Below, piece by piece: positions 48,778 through 56,574 of a DNA stretch of 64,000 nt. Below the pieces are notes generated by a model, which was not told the origin of the DNA, ran no database searches, and worked only from the letters and a program-made list of their open reading frames with translations. Location: positions 868,001-932,000 of the forward strand of contig NZ_CP126095.1 of the NCBI RefSeq assembly GCF_030123105.1, read 5' to 3'. Both the position numbers and the translations under genes were made by a program. The DNA comes from Paenibacillus sp. G2S3 (GTDB lineage: Bacteria; Bacillota; Bacilli; Paenibacillales; Paenibacillaceae). Position 1 is the stretch's first letter, and every line of letters starts with the position of its first letter.

Positions 48778-49487
48778 CAGGTCGTCGTTTGAGTCGTCGA
48801 ACTTTATTAGCGGGACTACTAATCTTTATAGTTATTCCAGCTACAATTTTGTTAGGTATCTTTGTCCTAGACGATCGCAAATATTACTTTATTAGTCTCT
48901 TGATCGTCCTCTATACGATGATTCCGTTTGCGATGGTGTTCGAGAATCGGAAGCCGCAGGCGAGGGAACTGATTGTCATAGCGGTGCTAGCAGCGATTGC
49001 CGTTGCTGGACGTGCAGCCTTTTTCATGTTGCCGCAGTTTAAGCCGGTGGTTGCTATAGTAATCATCGCAGGTGTGAGTTTGGGTGCTGAGGCAGGATTT
49101 CTGGTGGGTGCTGTTGCGGGCTTCGTCTCCAATTTCTTCTTTGGGCAGGGACCTTGGACGCCTTGGCAAATGTTTTGTTTTGGCATCATTGGCTTCCTGG
49201 CGGGTATTTTCTTCAAGAAAGGTCTGCTTAAAAAGACTAAGCTATCGCTGTGTATATTCGGAGGGCTAGCGACATTCTTGGTATATGGTGGCATTATCAA
49301 TATAGGCTCGCTGATGATGTTCACTTCAGAGTTCTCATGGTCGGCTTTGATGACGACTTATGTTTCCGCCTTTTGGTTTGATATGGTGCATGCGATTTCG
49401 ACGGTGGTGTTTTTGTTTTTTATTGCTCATCCTATGATTGAGAAGTTGGATCGGATAAAAACGAAGTATGGGTTGATTGAGCCTTAG
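48759..49487 (+). CDS. ECF transporter substrate-binding (S) component, probable cobalamin
   Basis: A 242-residue membrane protein with about six helices. Motifs such as AVLAAIAVAGRAAFFMLPQFKPVVA, GVSLGAEAGFLVGAVAGFVSNFFFGQGPWTPWQM and GFLAGIFF are typical of ECF S components. The ATG at 48759 is used; the upstream ATG at 48720 lies within the ATPase gene. It overlaps the ATPase gene by 19 bp. Because the operon has a cobalamin riboswitch, B12 (CbrT-like role) is the most likely substrate, though no B12-binding residues can be verified by eye. Confidence 0.85.
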   Translation: MSTKQVTGRRLSRRTLLAGLLIFIVIPATILLGIFVLDDRKYYFISLLIVLYTMIPFAMVFENRKPQARELIVIAVLAAIAVAGRAAFFMLPQFKPVVAIVIIAGVSLGAEAGFLVGAVAGFVSNFFFGQGPWTPWQMFCFGIIGFLAGIFFKKGLLKKTKLSLCIFGGLATFLVYGGIINIGSLMMFTSEFSWSALMTTYVSAFWFDMVHAISTVVFLFFIAHPMIEKLDRIKTKYGLIEP

Positions 49488-49515
49488 GGTGTTTGTGCGG
49501 GGTGTTGTGCGCTTT

Positions 49516-49665
49516 GCGCTGGCGGATGCTCCGAGAACGGACTGTTGTTACAATCGCTGTTGTGTCCAGATTTTTTTGAATTTTTCCCCTAGGGTAAAAT
49601 CCGTACACAAAGGCGAACGCTCCGCTTTTCCACAATCAGTCCGTTCTCTCCGCTGCTATCAGCGC
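49516..49665. repeat. 150-bp imperfect palindromic element (MITE/REP-like)
   Basis: The whole block is symmetric about CCCTAGGG (49587-49594). Outer arms are 49516-49548 and 49632-49665, with a perfect 12-bp core GAGAACGGACTG / CAGTCCGTTCTC. Inner arms CGCTGTTGTGTCCAGAT (49555-49571) and ATCCGTACACAAAGGCG (49599-49615) also pair. It is more GC-rich than its surroundings and codes for nothing. It may be a dispersed palindromic repeat; copies elsewhere in the genome cannot be checked here. It also could act as the terminator of the cobalamin operon. Confidence 0.75.
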
Positions 49666-49701
49666 GAAACCCAAACCCACATCGACGAAAGGCTCAAAGA
49701 A

Positions 49702-49730
49702 CCCCCCATCGGTTTTTAGCCGAAGGGGGG
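49702..49730. other. Strong GC hairpin next to the palindromic element
   Basis: CCCCCC (49702-49707) with GGGGGG (49725-49730) and CGG/CCG inside, around a TTTTTAG loop. A purpose is not evident. The rest of 49731-49819 shows nothing recognisable. Confidence 0.45.
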
Positions 49731-49819
49731 CGGTAGTACCTAGTGGCTGGAGGTTTGGCCATTATAAGATATTACAATCGGTATGGAATTCTAGTAGCGA
49801 TGCTCCTAGATCTAACCTT

Positions 49820-49863
49820 AAAAAACAGGCGATGCTCCGGTCTACCGGTATCGCCTGTTTTTT
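49820..49863. terminator. Bidirectional rho-independent terminator
   Basis: AAAAAACAGGCGAT (49820-49833) and ATCGCCTGTTTTTT (49850-49863) pair perfectly, with an inner CCGG/CCGG stem. It ends the minus-strand kinase gene and can stop transcription from the left. Confidence 0.9.
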
Positions 49864-49865
49864 GA

Positions 49866-51290
49866 TTATTCTCTTACGATATCCATAGGTGCTGAGGTAT
49901 CTTCAAAGGGCTTAAGGCTCTTTCGGCTGGGAGCAGAAAGGGAGACTGGCAACCTAACGATAATTGTCGTTCCCTCTCCAACCGCACCATCTACCTCTAT
50001 GCTTCCCTGATGCAGAGAGACAATTTTTTTTACGATCGCAAGTCCCAGACCGTTGCCATTGTTGTTTCCGTTCCGCGATTTGTCTATTTTATAAAATCTT
50101 TGGAATACGGCGTTGAACTCTTCCGGGGACATCCCGATTCCATTATCGCTGATGGTGACGGATACTTCTGCCGCACTACTATCTATACTGATGCGGATAT
50201 TCCCGCCTACCGGTGTAAATTTGATGCTGTTGCTGAGCAAATTCATCCATACTTGCTTCAGCTGATCTTCATCACCCTTAATTTTGACCGCTTCCGGCAG
50301 CTCTAGATCGATAACGATACCTTTGGCTGACCATTGGGGCTCACAGGTCACAACGATGGTTCTAATCTGCTCGTCAAGATTGAAGGGACTTGCGTTGAAG
50401 GGATGATGTTCAGAATCTAGTGAAGCGAGCTTCAGTAAATTATCACTTAACCTCGACAGACGTTCACTCTCCGCAATGATGATATCAAGATATTCGCTGC
50501 GTTCCTCTTCCACAATCAAATCATGGTTCTGCAACGCCTTGGCAAAGCCGGAAATAGATGTGAGCGGTGTCTGGATTTCATGAGAAACGTTGGATACGAA
50601 ATCCTGTCTCATCTGTTCCAACTGCTTCAGCTCTCCTGCCATCTCCACATAGCTCTGTGTCAATTCCCCGATTTCATCTATTCGGTTCACTTTAAGCTCC
50701 ACCTCGAAATCACCCTTGGCCAGCCTTTTTGTCGCATTCGTCAGTGCTTTGATCGGCTCCACCAAATATCTGGCGGCAATAAGAATGCATACACTCCCCA
50801 GCAAAAGCACGAGTAAAAGCACAAAGAGCATCATCCGATTGACGACATTTTCGTTCTCAGCAGAATACTGCAAGAACATCGCACGCCACTCCCCGTCCAA
50901 CATAAAGGGCATCCCGATAAAAATGTCCTTATCTTCCTCGGAGGAACGGTAGAGCTTTCCTTGCAGCACTTGTTTGACAGCTTCGAGAGGTACAGTGACA
51001 GCCGGACTACCTTTGAGCCCATAAAAAGTATGTTCACCGGCATGATTGTACAGGTGGATAGGGTATGCGGATACCTTAACCATACTATTCAGGAACTCGT
51101 CCGTATCCTTTGGTGTGGCATCATCATAGCGGTGAATGATCTCTTTTCCCACTAGGATCATTTCATTCTGTCCCTCGTAACTTATCTGTTTCTGAAAGAC
51201 ATACAAGCCAATGAAAAAGGAACAGATTAGACTAAAGATAATGATGCCTAGAAACGTGAGAATGACGCGTACGTATAACGTCTTGATCAT
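49866..51290 (-). CDS. Sensor histidine kinase (HAMP-HisKA-HATPase)
   Basis: A 474-residue kinase on the minus strand. Membrane helices at about 10-32 and 153-173 enclose an extracellular sensor of about 120 residues. HAMP (175-228) is followed by the phosphoacceptor H237 in FVSNVSHEIQTPL and an ATPase domain with LLSNSIKFTP, ISDNGIGM and NGNGLGLAIVKKI. The start overlaps the regulator stop by 4 bp. With the serine hydrolase upstream it forms one probable operon. A cell-envelope signal is plausible but not shown. Confidence 0.93.
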   Translation of the reverse strand: MIKTLYVRVILTFLGIIIFSLICSFFIGLYVFQKQISYEGQNEMILVGKEIIHRYDDATPKDTDEFLNSMVKVSAYPIHLYNHAGEHTFYGLKGSPAVTVPLEAVKQVLQGKLYRSSEEDKDIFIGMPFMLDGEWRAMFLQYSAENENVVNRMMLFVLLLVLLLGSVCILIAARYLVEPIKALTNATKRLAKGDFEVELKVNRIDEIGELTQSYVEMAGELKQLEQMRQDFVSNVSHEIQTPLTSISGFAKALQNHDLIVEEERSEYLDIIIAESERLSRLSDNLLKLASLDSEHHPFNASPFNLDEQIRTIVVTCEPQWSAKGIVIDLELPEAVKIKGDEDQLKQVWMNLLSNSIKFTPVGGNIRISIDSSAAEVSVTISDNGIGMSPEEFNAVFQRFYKIDKSRNGNNNGNGLGLAIVKKIVSLHQGSIEVDGAVGEGTTIIVRLPVSLSAPSRKSLKPFEDTSAPMDIVRE

Positions 51291-51964
51291 GGCGTAGGGA
51301 TCAGCCGATATCCCAGACCGCGGGCCGTTTCGATTTGGAATTGCTCGCCTTTGCCGCTGAATTTCTCCCTCAACCGACTTATATGCACATCTACAGTTCG
51401 GCCGTCTCCTTCATAATTTAATCCCCAGATTTGAAGGATCAATTGTTCTCTTGTGAAGATTTGCCCAGGATGACTGGCCAGCAGAAACAGCAGCTCAAAT
51501 TCCTTCAAAGGAATTGTGACCGGTTCTTCTCCACGCGTGACCTGAAAAGTGCGGCGGTTAAGCGCCACATTGCCCAACTGCACAGACTGGGAAGAAACGA
51601 CCAGCGAGCGTTTAAGCAAAGCTTTTACTCGCATCACTAGTTCAAGCGGATCAAACGGTTTGGTCAGATAGTCATCCGTACCAAGTTGAAAGCCTTTTAC
51701 TTTGTGTGCGGATTCCGCTTTAGCCGTCACCATGAGGAGGGGGATGTTGGCATCCCAGCGCCTGATTTCTCTGCATAGATCCCAACCATCCAATCCTGGC
51801 ATCATAATATCTAGAATGACGAGATCGACTCGCGAGTTCTGTATAATGGACAGGGCTTTGGTACCATCCCTGGCTTCTTTGAGGTCAAAGCCTTCTTTTC
51901 GCAAAAATAAAGACATTAGCTTTCGGATGTTATCATCATCATCAGCGATAAGTATAGTAGCCAC
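51287..51964 (-). CDS. OmpR-family response regulator
   Basis: A 225-residue regulator with a GTG start after GAGGAGG. Receiver domain: acidic pocket DDD (8-10), phosphoacceptor D52 in VILDIMMPG, MVTAKAES and K101-region DDYLTKPF. The C-terminal winged helix has LLASHPGQIFTREQL, GDGRTVDVHISRLREK and ARGLGYRL. It is coupled to the kinase gene and lies 59 nt after the serine hydrolase gene. Confidence 0.94.
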   Translation of the reverse strand: MATILIADDDDNIRKLMSLFLRKEGFDLKEARDGTKALSIIQNSRVDLVILDIMMPGLDGWDLCREIRRWDANIPLLMVTAKAESAHKVKGFQLGTDDYLTKPFDPLELVMRVKALLKRSLVVSSQSVQLGNVALNRRTFQVTRGEEPVTIPLKEFELLFLLASHPGQIFTREQLILQIWGLNYEGDGRTVDVHISRLREKFSGKGEQFQIETARGLGYRLIPTP

Positions 51965-52023
51965 GATTTTCCTCCTCTATTAAGCTTTCATTATATCTGA
52001 TTTGTTCTTGGCAAGTAATGGCG

Positions 52024-53997
52024 TTATCCGAACTGCCAACCCAACAGATTCCAATAGTAGAAGAACAGAGTCATCGCCACAGCCGAAAGCGCCACTAACG
52101 TATAATGCACACGCTTGAAAGCTGTCCAGTACTTATTCTTCCAAACCAGTATAGCCGAGATTAACAGAGCTAAAGTCAAACCAACCAAAATGATTGGCAT
52201 AACTAAACTGAGAGAAAGCGAAAGACTGATCCCGCTGAACTTCTGCATCATGTCCATGGACATAACCACCATGAATATCGTGACGAAAGATAGCAGCGCC
52301 CAACCAGCAGTTCCCGCAGATAGGCGGATGGCCCATTTTTCCGGAGGCGTCATCGCTTTGATCTTGCGTCTGGAGAAGATTAGTCCAAGTAATGAAGTGA
52401 TGAAGATCAACCCCAAGAACCCTAGGACGATAAGCCAAAATTTATTCTGATCCAAGAGAGGCGTACGCTCCAGCGGCATATCCGGTACCATTCCTAAGAT
52501 CATATGTGTAACTTTACCGGAATCATTTGTGCGGAAGGCAATCTGTTCGGTACCTCCCTCGAGTTGGAACAGATTTGGACCGACTTCTCTATACAATTGT
52601 TGTTCACTACCACTTCCCAAGGATAGCTTATTATCCTCAACCGAGACATTCAGCTGAGCGAAAAAGTTAAAAAACTTATCAATATCACTGATGTTTCGGC
52701 GTGTAAATTGATAGGCTCCTGCATATTTTTGAATAGATTCATCAGAAGCGATAAATTCAGGCTGACTCACATCAGGAGCAGGGTAGTAGCGGTTGAAAAA
52801 GGCTTGGATGAGGTCTTCTGCGGAATCACCGCCCTCACCGCCGTTGTAGGATACAAAGATGCCTACATGCTTGGCAGGCACAAGATATAATCCCGTATTA
52901 AACATGGGGTCAGAACCACCATGAGTGATCAGCGTGAGCCCATTGATTTGTTTCTCTGCGAACCCAAGATCCACTCCCGGCAGACGTTTATCAAATTGAA
53001 ACGCCGTTGAATGCATTAGTTCTGCCGTCTCGGGTCTCAGAATCTGCTGATCACCATATTTCCCGTTCTGAAGATGGGCGATCATGAAATGCGCCATATC
53101 TACTGCAGATACGGTACCCGAGCCGGCAGGACGAAAGCCGCCCTCGAATGTAGGTGTGCCCGGAATAAAACTGCCATTCTCGCTCTTGTACCCCACAACT
53201 TTGTTGGGCATAAATGACTCTGGTAAAGGTTCTACCACAGTCGAATATTTCATGTCGAGCGGATCAAATATATATTTCTTTATATAATCATTGTAAGGAA
53301 CACCGCTAACTTCTTCTACAATTAGACCCGCGAGTGTAGCTCCGTAGTTCGAATAAGAACTTATCTGTCCGGGTGGTCTTACCCGTGCCAACCTATGCTT
53401 ATTGAGTGTTTCCGAGATTGACCCCGGCAATTTGGCAGGGTCTGTAGTGATTTGATAACCAACTCCACCTTCCTCGAACCCTGCTGTATGTGTCATCAAA
53501 TGGCGCATAGTGATAGGCTCAGGATAAGTAGCAGGGATCTTCACTGATTTCAGGTAGATGTTAATATCCGTGTCTAGATCAATTTTGCCTTGCTCGACCA
53601 GTTGCATCACCGCTGTCCAGGTGAACAGCTTTGTCGTTGAAGCGATTCGAAACATGCTGGTTGTCGGGTCAACGGGGGCTGCTGCCTCTAGATTGGAACT
53701 ACCATAACCTTTAGCCAAAATAATCTTGTCATCTTTTACGATGGAGATCACGGCTCCCGGAATTTGTAGCCGATTCATATCTTTTTCCATGATGCCATCA
53801 ACGAAGGTAGTCAGACTCTCGGTATCATCGAGATTGGCAGGGGCTTCAGTCTGAGTTAAAGTTAGCGCGGTTTGATCCGTCTTAGTCTCGGCCGATGCCT
53901 GTTTCCCGGGCAACACCAGGCTTGCGCCTAATCCGGCACTAATCACAGCCAATAGGGTTAGACCAGCGATCAGTCTTTTTTTTATAGATGTTAACAT
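52024..53997 (-). CDS. Membrane serine hydrolase, class C beta-lactamase/PBP4-like
   Basis: A 657-residue protein. The ATG at 54018 lacks a ribosome site; GCGGAGG precedes the ATG at 53997. After an N-terminal signal/anchor (6-30), the hydrolase domain has S120-TT-K123 (the SxxK nucleophile pair), Y215-SN and H359-GG. Three to four membrane helices (about 515-655) make up the C terminus, as in Bacillus PbpE/FmtA-like proteins. It probably acts on D-amino-acid esters or peptides in the cell envelope rather than on beta-lactams. It likely shares a transcript with the two-component system. Confidence 0.9.
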   Translation of the reverse strand: MLTSIKKRLIAGLTLLAVISAGLGASLVLPGKQASAETKTDQTALTLTQTEAPANLDDTESLTTFVDGIMEKDMNRLQIPGAVISIVKDDKIILAKGYGSSNLEAAAPVDPTTSMFRIASTTKLFTWTAVMQLVEQGKIDLDTDINIYLKSVKIPATYPEPITMRHLMTHTAGFEEGGVGYQITTDPAKLPGSISETLNKHRLARVRPPGQISSYSNYGATLAGLIVEEVSGVPYNDYIKKYIFDPLDMKYSTVVEPLPESFMPNKVVGYKSENGSFIPGTPTFEGGFRPAGSGTVSAVDMAHFMIAHLQNGKYGDQQILRPETAELMHSTAFQFDKRLPGVDLGFAEKQINGLTLITHGGSDPMFNTGLYLVPAKHVGIFVSYNGGEGGDSAEDLIQAFFNRYYPAPDVSQPEFIASDESIQKYAGAYQFTRRNISDIDKFFNFFAQLNVSVEDNKLSLGSGSEQQLYREVGPNLFQLEGGTEQIAFRTNDSGKVTHMILGMVPDMPLERTPLLDQNKFWLIVLGFLGLIFITSLLGLIFSRRKIKAMTPPEKWAIRLSAGTAGWALLSFVTIFMVVMSMDMMQKFSGISLSLSLSLVMPIILVGLTLALLISAILVWKNKYWTAFKRVHYTLVALSAVAMTLFFYYWNLLGWQFG

Positions 53998-54099
53998 TAT
54001 TATCCTCCGCATCATCATTTATTGGGCTTGGATGATCATCCACCTAACGCTTATGAGATTATCAGAGTAGTGTGAATGGAACGTTAACAAGACTATAAA

Positions 54100-54148
54100 A
54101 AAATAGACTGCCATCCACCGCATTTAACGACAGATGGTAGTCTATTTT
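54100..54148. terminator. Bidirectional terminator
   Basis: AAAATAGACTGCCATC (54100-54115) pairs with GATGGTAGTCTATTTT (54133-54148), one G-T pair. It lies after the minus-strand MFS gene and upstream of the serine-hydrolase gene. Confidence 0.85.
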
Positions 54149-54155
54149 CATTCTT

Positions 54156-55430
54156 TCATCGTTCAGCTACAACACCTTGTGACGGAACTTCCACAACGGG
54201 GCGCCTATGGGTGGCCTCAAGGATGGAAAGGTCACCATCCAGCGCTTTGAGTCCGGGGAGTAGCAAGGCTGCGCTAGCACAGAGCATTGGAAGCAGTCCG
54301 GCGATTATAAAAAGTACGGGCACCCCATAATGCTGGGCAATCGCACCACCGGCAAAAGCACCAAAAGGCTGCAAGCTGCCACCGATCAGAAAGCGAATAG
54401 AATTGACTCTTCCTTGCAGATTGCTCGGAACTAGACGTCCATGGAGTGAAGAGCTTAACGAACCGAAGAAGGGAGCTAACGTTCCAGTAGCAAATACGGC
54501 AGCGAGAGCAAAAGAAAAACTAGGAAATAACCCCCATAATGTAGTCACTAAACCTATGGTCCCCAGACTGCCAAGCATAACAAGCCGCCTTTTTTTAATT
54601 TCCCCTATCATGGAAATCACACTTAGCCCGACTAATGTTCCCAGCGCGAAAACTGTACTTAGTGTGCCCATCGTCGCCGCATCACGGTGGAGCACTTCGC
54701 GTACAAAAGGGACCATCATCGTCCAGACGGCAATTGAGCTTAAATTACTGATGGAGGCCATGATCATAATCGTAAGCATTGCAGGGAATTGTTTATAGAA
54801 GGTAAAGCCCTCGGCTATCTCACGAACGTAAACGGAGATGGAGAAACGGCCTGGGGCTGGAGAAGGTTTCGGCAGCTTTTTCAAGCACAGCAGGGTAGTG
54901 ATAGCGGCTAAGTAACATAACATGTTGATGCCGAGGGCTGGCAGCGCTCCACTAGCAGCAGTCAATGCGCCTGCTAAGGCAGGTCCCAGCAGGACTGCTG
55001 CGCTTTTGCTGCCATCGATGATTGCAAAAGCCCGCACCAGCTTCCGGCTGTCGGCAACGCCGGGAATAACAGCCATCGCCGTTGGCATGAACAGGGCGGC
55101 GCAGGCTCCGCTTAGACCGGCGGCGACAAACAGATGCCACAGCTGCAGTTGGCCAGCCAGGCCCATGCCGAGTGGCAATGCTATAGCCAGCAAGCGAATG
55201 GCTGCCAAGCAGGCCATAAAACGGACGCGGTGCAGCCGATCGGACAACGGTGAACCGAGCAAGCGCAGCAGCAGCTCAGGTATGCCCGAGCTGAGCGCGA
55301 GTGCTCCCATCGCTAGCTTAGAACCGGTCAGCTCATAAACAAGCCATTCCATAGCCAGCAAGCCAAAAGCATCTCCAAAAGCGCTTAAAGTAATGGTCGA
55401 AAGAAGACCATAATAGCTGCGTTTTATCAT
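54156..55430 (-). CDS. MFS exporter (MFS_3/EntS-like)
   Basis: A 424-residue membrane protein with about 12 helices and AAAGGAG before its ATG. MIKRSYYGLLSTITLSAFGDAF and the loop PLSDRLHRVRFM resemble the enterobactin-exporter-type MFS group. It follows an ArsR-type regulator gene with an 18-nt gap, a common drug-efflux arrangement. GC content is higher than in neighbours. The substrate is unknown. Confidence 0.88.
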   Translation of the reverse strand: MIKRSYYGLLSTITLSAFGDAFGLLAMEWLVYELTGSKLAMGALALSSGIPELLLRLLGSPLSDRLHRVRFMACLAAIRLLAIALPLGMGLAGQLQLWHLFVAAGLSGACAALFMPTAMAVIPGVADSRKLVRAFAIIDGSKSAAVLLGPALAGALTAASGALPALGINMLCYLAAITTLLCLKKLPKPSPAPGRFSISVYVREIAEGFTFYKQFPAMLTIMIMASISNLSSIAVWTMMVPFVREVLHRDAATMGTLSTVFALGTLVGLSVISMIGEIKKRRLVMLGSLGTIGLVTTLWGLFPSFSFALAAVFATGTLAPFFGSLSSSLHGRLVPSNLQGRVNSIRFLIGGSLQPFGAFAGGAIAQHYGVPVLFIIAGLLPMLCASAALLLPGLKALDGDLSILEATHRRPVVEVPSQGVVAER

Positions 55431-55448
55431 TGCTTGGTAGCTCCTTTC

Positions 55449-56354
55449 TTAACTCTCCAAATACGCCCCAATCTGCTGAGGCAGCCCGTTTAAGGCCTCT
55501 AAACGTAGGCTGTACGAAGTGCTTTTAATATTGCTATGAACAATGACCAGCCCAGCCGCTCGAAGCGCAATGAGATGGTAGTGAATTGTACTTTTGGAAA
55601 GCCCGACCTCTCGTACGATTTCTGTGAAATTGAGCTGCTTGCCTGTGAGCAAACGGAGGATATATAGCCGCGTCTCATCGGAGAGTGCTCGGGTAAGGCG
55701 AAGTAGTGCAGGAGCAGGCCGTCCAGCTTCCGGAGGGAGAACATCGCAAGAGTAGCTAGTGAACACGAATTCATCATAAATAGAGGTAGTAACCAACGGA
55801 CGAGCATGATATTGCGGAATGATAATGACCTGCTTCAGATGCTCAGTTGGATATAGGCGCATTCCGGCGGTAGCTGTTTCAAAGACTTCCATGTCATTGT
55901 TTCCGTTCAACATTGTTCGTCTTGATTCGGCTTCCTGCTCAAGCCCCTTGATGATATTAGGGTCGATTCCGCTGAAGTATCCTGTATTCCATTCGCGCAG
56001 GATATCAGAGGCAGTGTCCCTGAGCTCCGCGAGATTGGAGGGAACCGATTGGCCGAAGCGTCCGGATATTTCATACAGTTCGCCCGACGTTAAACCATCG
56101 AACCAATCCAAAAAGCCGTCAACCGAACGTTCTCCCGGACAGCTCCATATATAGGGAGCCAAACTGAAATCATCGAGTTTCTTAACGACCTCTTGCATTT
56201 TACGAAGTAGCATGGGTGCGAATCTTGCCTGAACATCGCGAACCCAGAGCTTGCCGGAATCCATGGCAGTATGGTTCTGCTTGCTTAGAAAAGAAGTCAT
56301 ACTACTAACGCATTCATACATAGGTGCAAAATCGACTTCTACTTTATAATCCAT
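55449..56354 (-). CDS. ArsR-type winged-helix regulator with large N-terminal domain
   Basis: A 301-residue protein; the ATG at 56366 is possible, but GGAG fits better to the ATG at 56354. The N-terminal 190 residues are helical with no known motif. The C-terminal winged helix (about 215-290) reads LTRALSDETRLYILRLLTGKQLNFTEIVREVGLSKSTIHYHLIALRAAGLV, split in three helices, typical of ArsR. The large N-terminal region is unusual for ArsR proteins and could sense the ligand. It is the first gene of the MFS operon and has a palindrome in its promoter. Confidence 0.85.
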   Translation of the reverse strand: MDYKVEVDFAPMYECVSSMTSFLSKQNHTAMDSGKLWVRDVQARFAPMLLRKMQEVVKKLDDFSLAPYIWSCPGERSVDGFLDWFDGLTSGELYEISGRFGQSVPSNLAELRDTASDILREWNTGYFSGIDPNIIKGLEQEAESRRTMLNGNNDMEVFETATAGMRLYPTEHLKQVIIIPQYHARPLVTTSIYDEFVFTSYSCDVLPPEAGRPAPALLRLTRALSDETRLYILRLLTGKQLNFTEIVREVGLSKSTIHYHLIALRAAGLVIVHSNIKSTSYSLRLEALNGLPQQIGAYLES

Positions 56355-56396
56355 GAGCTGCTCCATTCTTTCAGTGAGATACTGAATTGAATACTT

Positions 56397-56414
56397 GTTC
56401 TATAAATATAGAAC
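56397..56414. promoter_or_regulatory. Candidate ArsR operator
   Basis: GTTCTATA-AA-TATAGAAC has perfect 8-bp arms about a 2-bp centre. It lies about 43 bp upstream of the minus-strand regulator start, over a likely -10 region (TTTACA on the minus strand is 17 nt upstream of TTCTAT). Confidence 0.6.
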
Positions 56415-56500
56415 TAATTATTTGTTTTATTGTAAACGAACTAATCTTTCTTTTCAATAGCCTTTTCGCCGAAAAATTCAAACTCAAAATATTGTTCGAA

Positions 56501-56537
56501 TATAATCAATTGATTATATAAGTGTTTGATTATATAA
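56501..56537. promoter_or_regulatory. Palindrome and direct repeats upstream of the MATE gene
   Basis: TATAATCAATTGATTATA (56501-56518) is a perfect 18-bp palindrome. TTGATTATATAA occurs at 56510-56521 and again at 56526-56537, 16 bp apart. This arrangement suits binding by a MarR- or similar dimeric regulator. Confidence 0.6.
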
Positions 56538-56574
56538 TGAATCTGAAAATTAGATGAAGAAGGTGTTATGAGAT

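Noticed and set aside
49477..49719. 80-codon frame after the S-component gene
   Set aside because: It runs through the 150-bp palindromic element and has no ribosome site; Cys/Arg-rich nonsense translation.
54922..55338. 138-codon plus-strand frame
   Set aside because: It is antisense to the GC-rich MFS gene, without ribosome site; an Ala/Ser/Pro-rich shadow.
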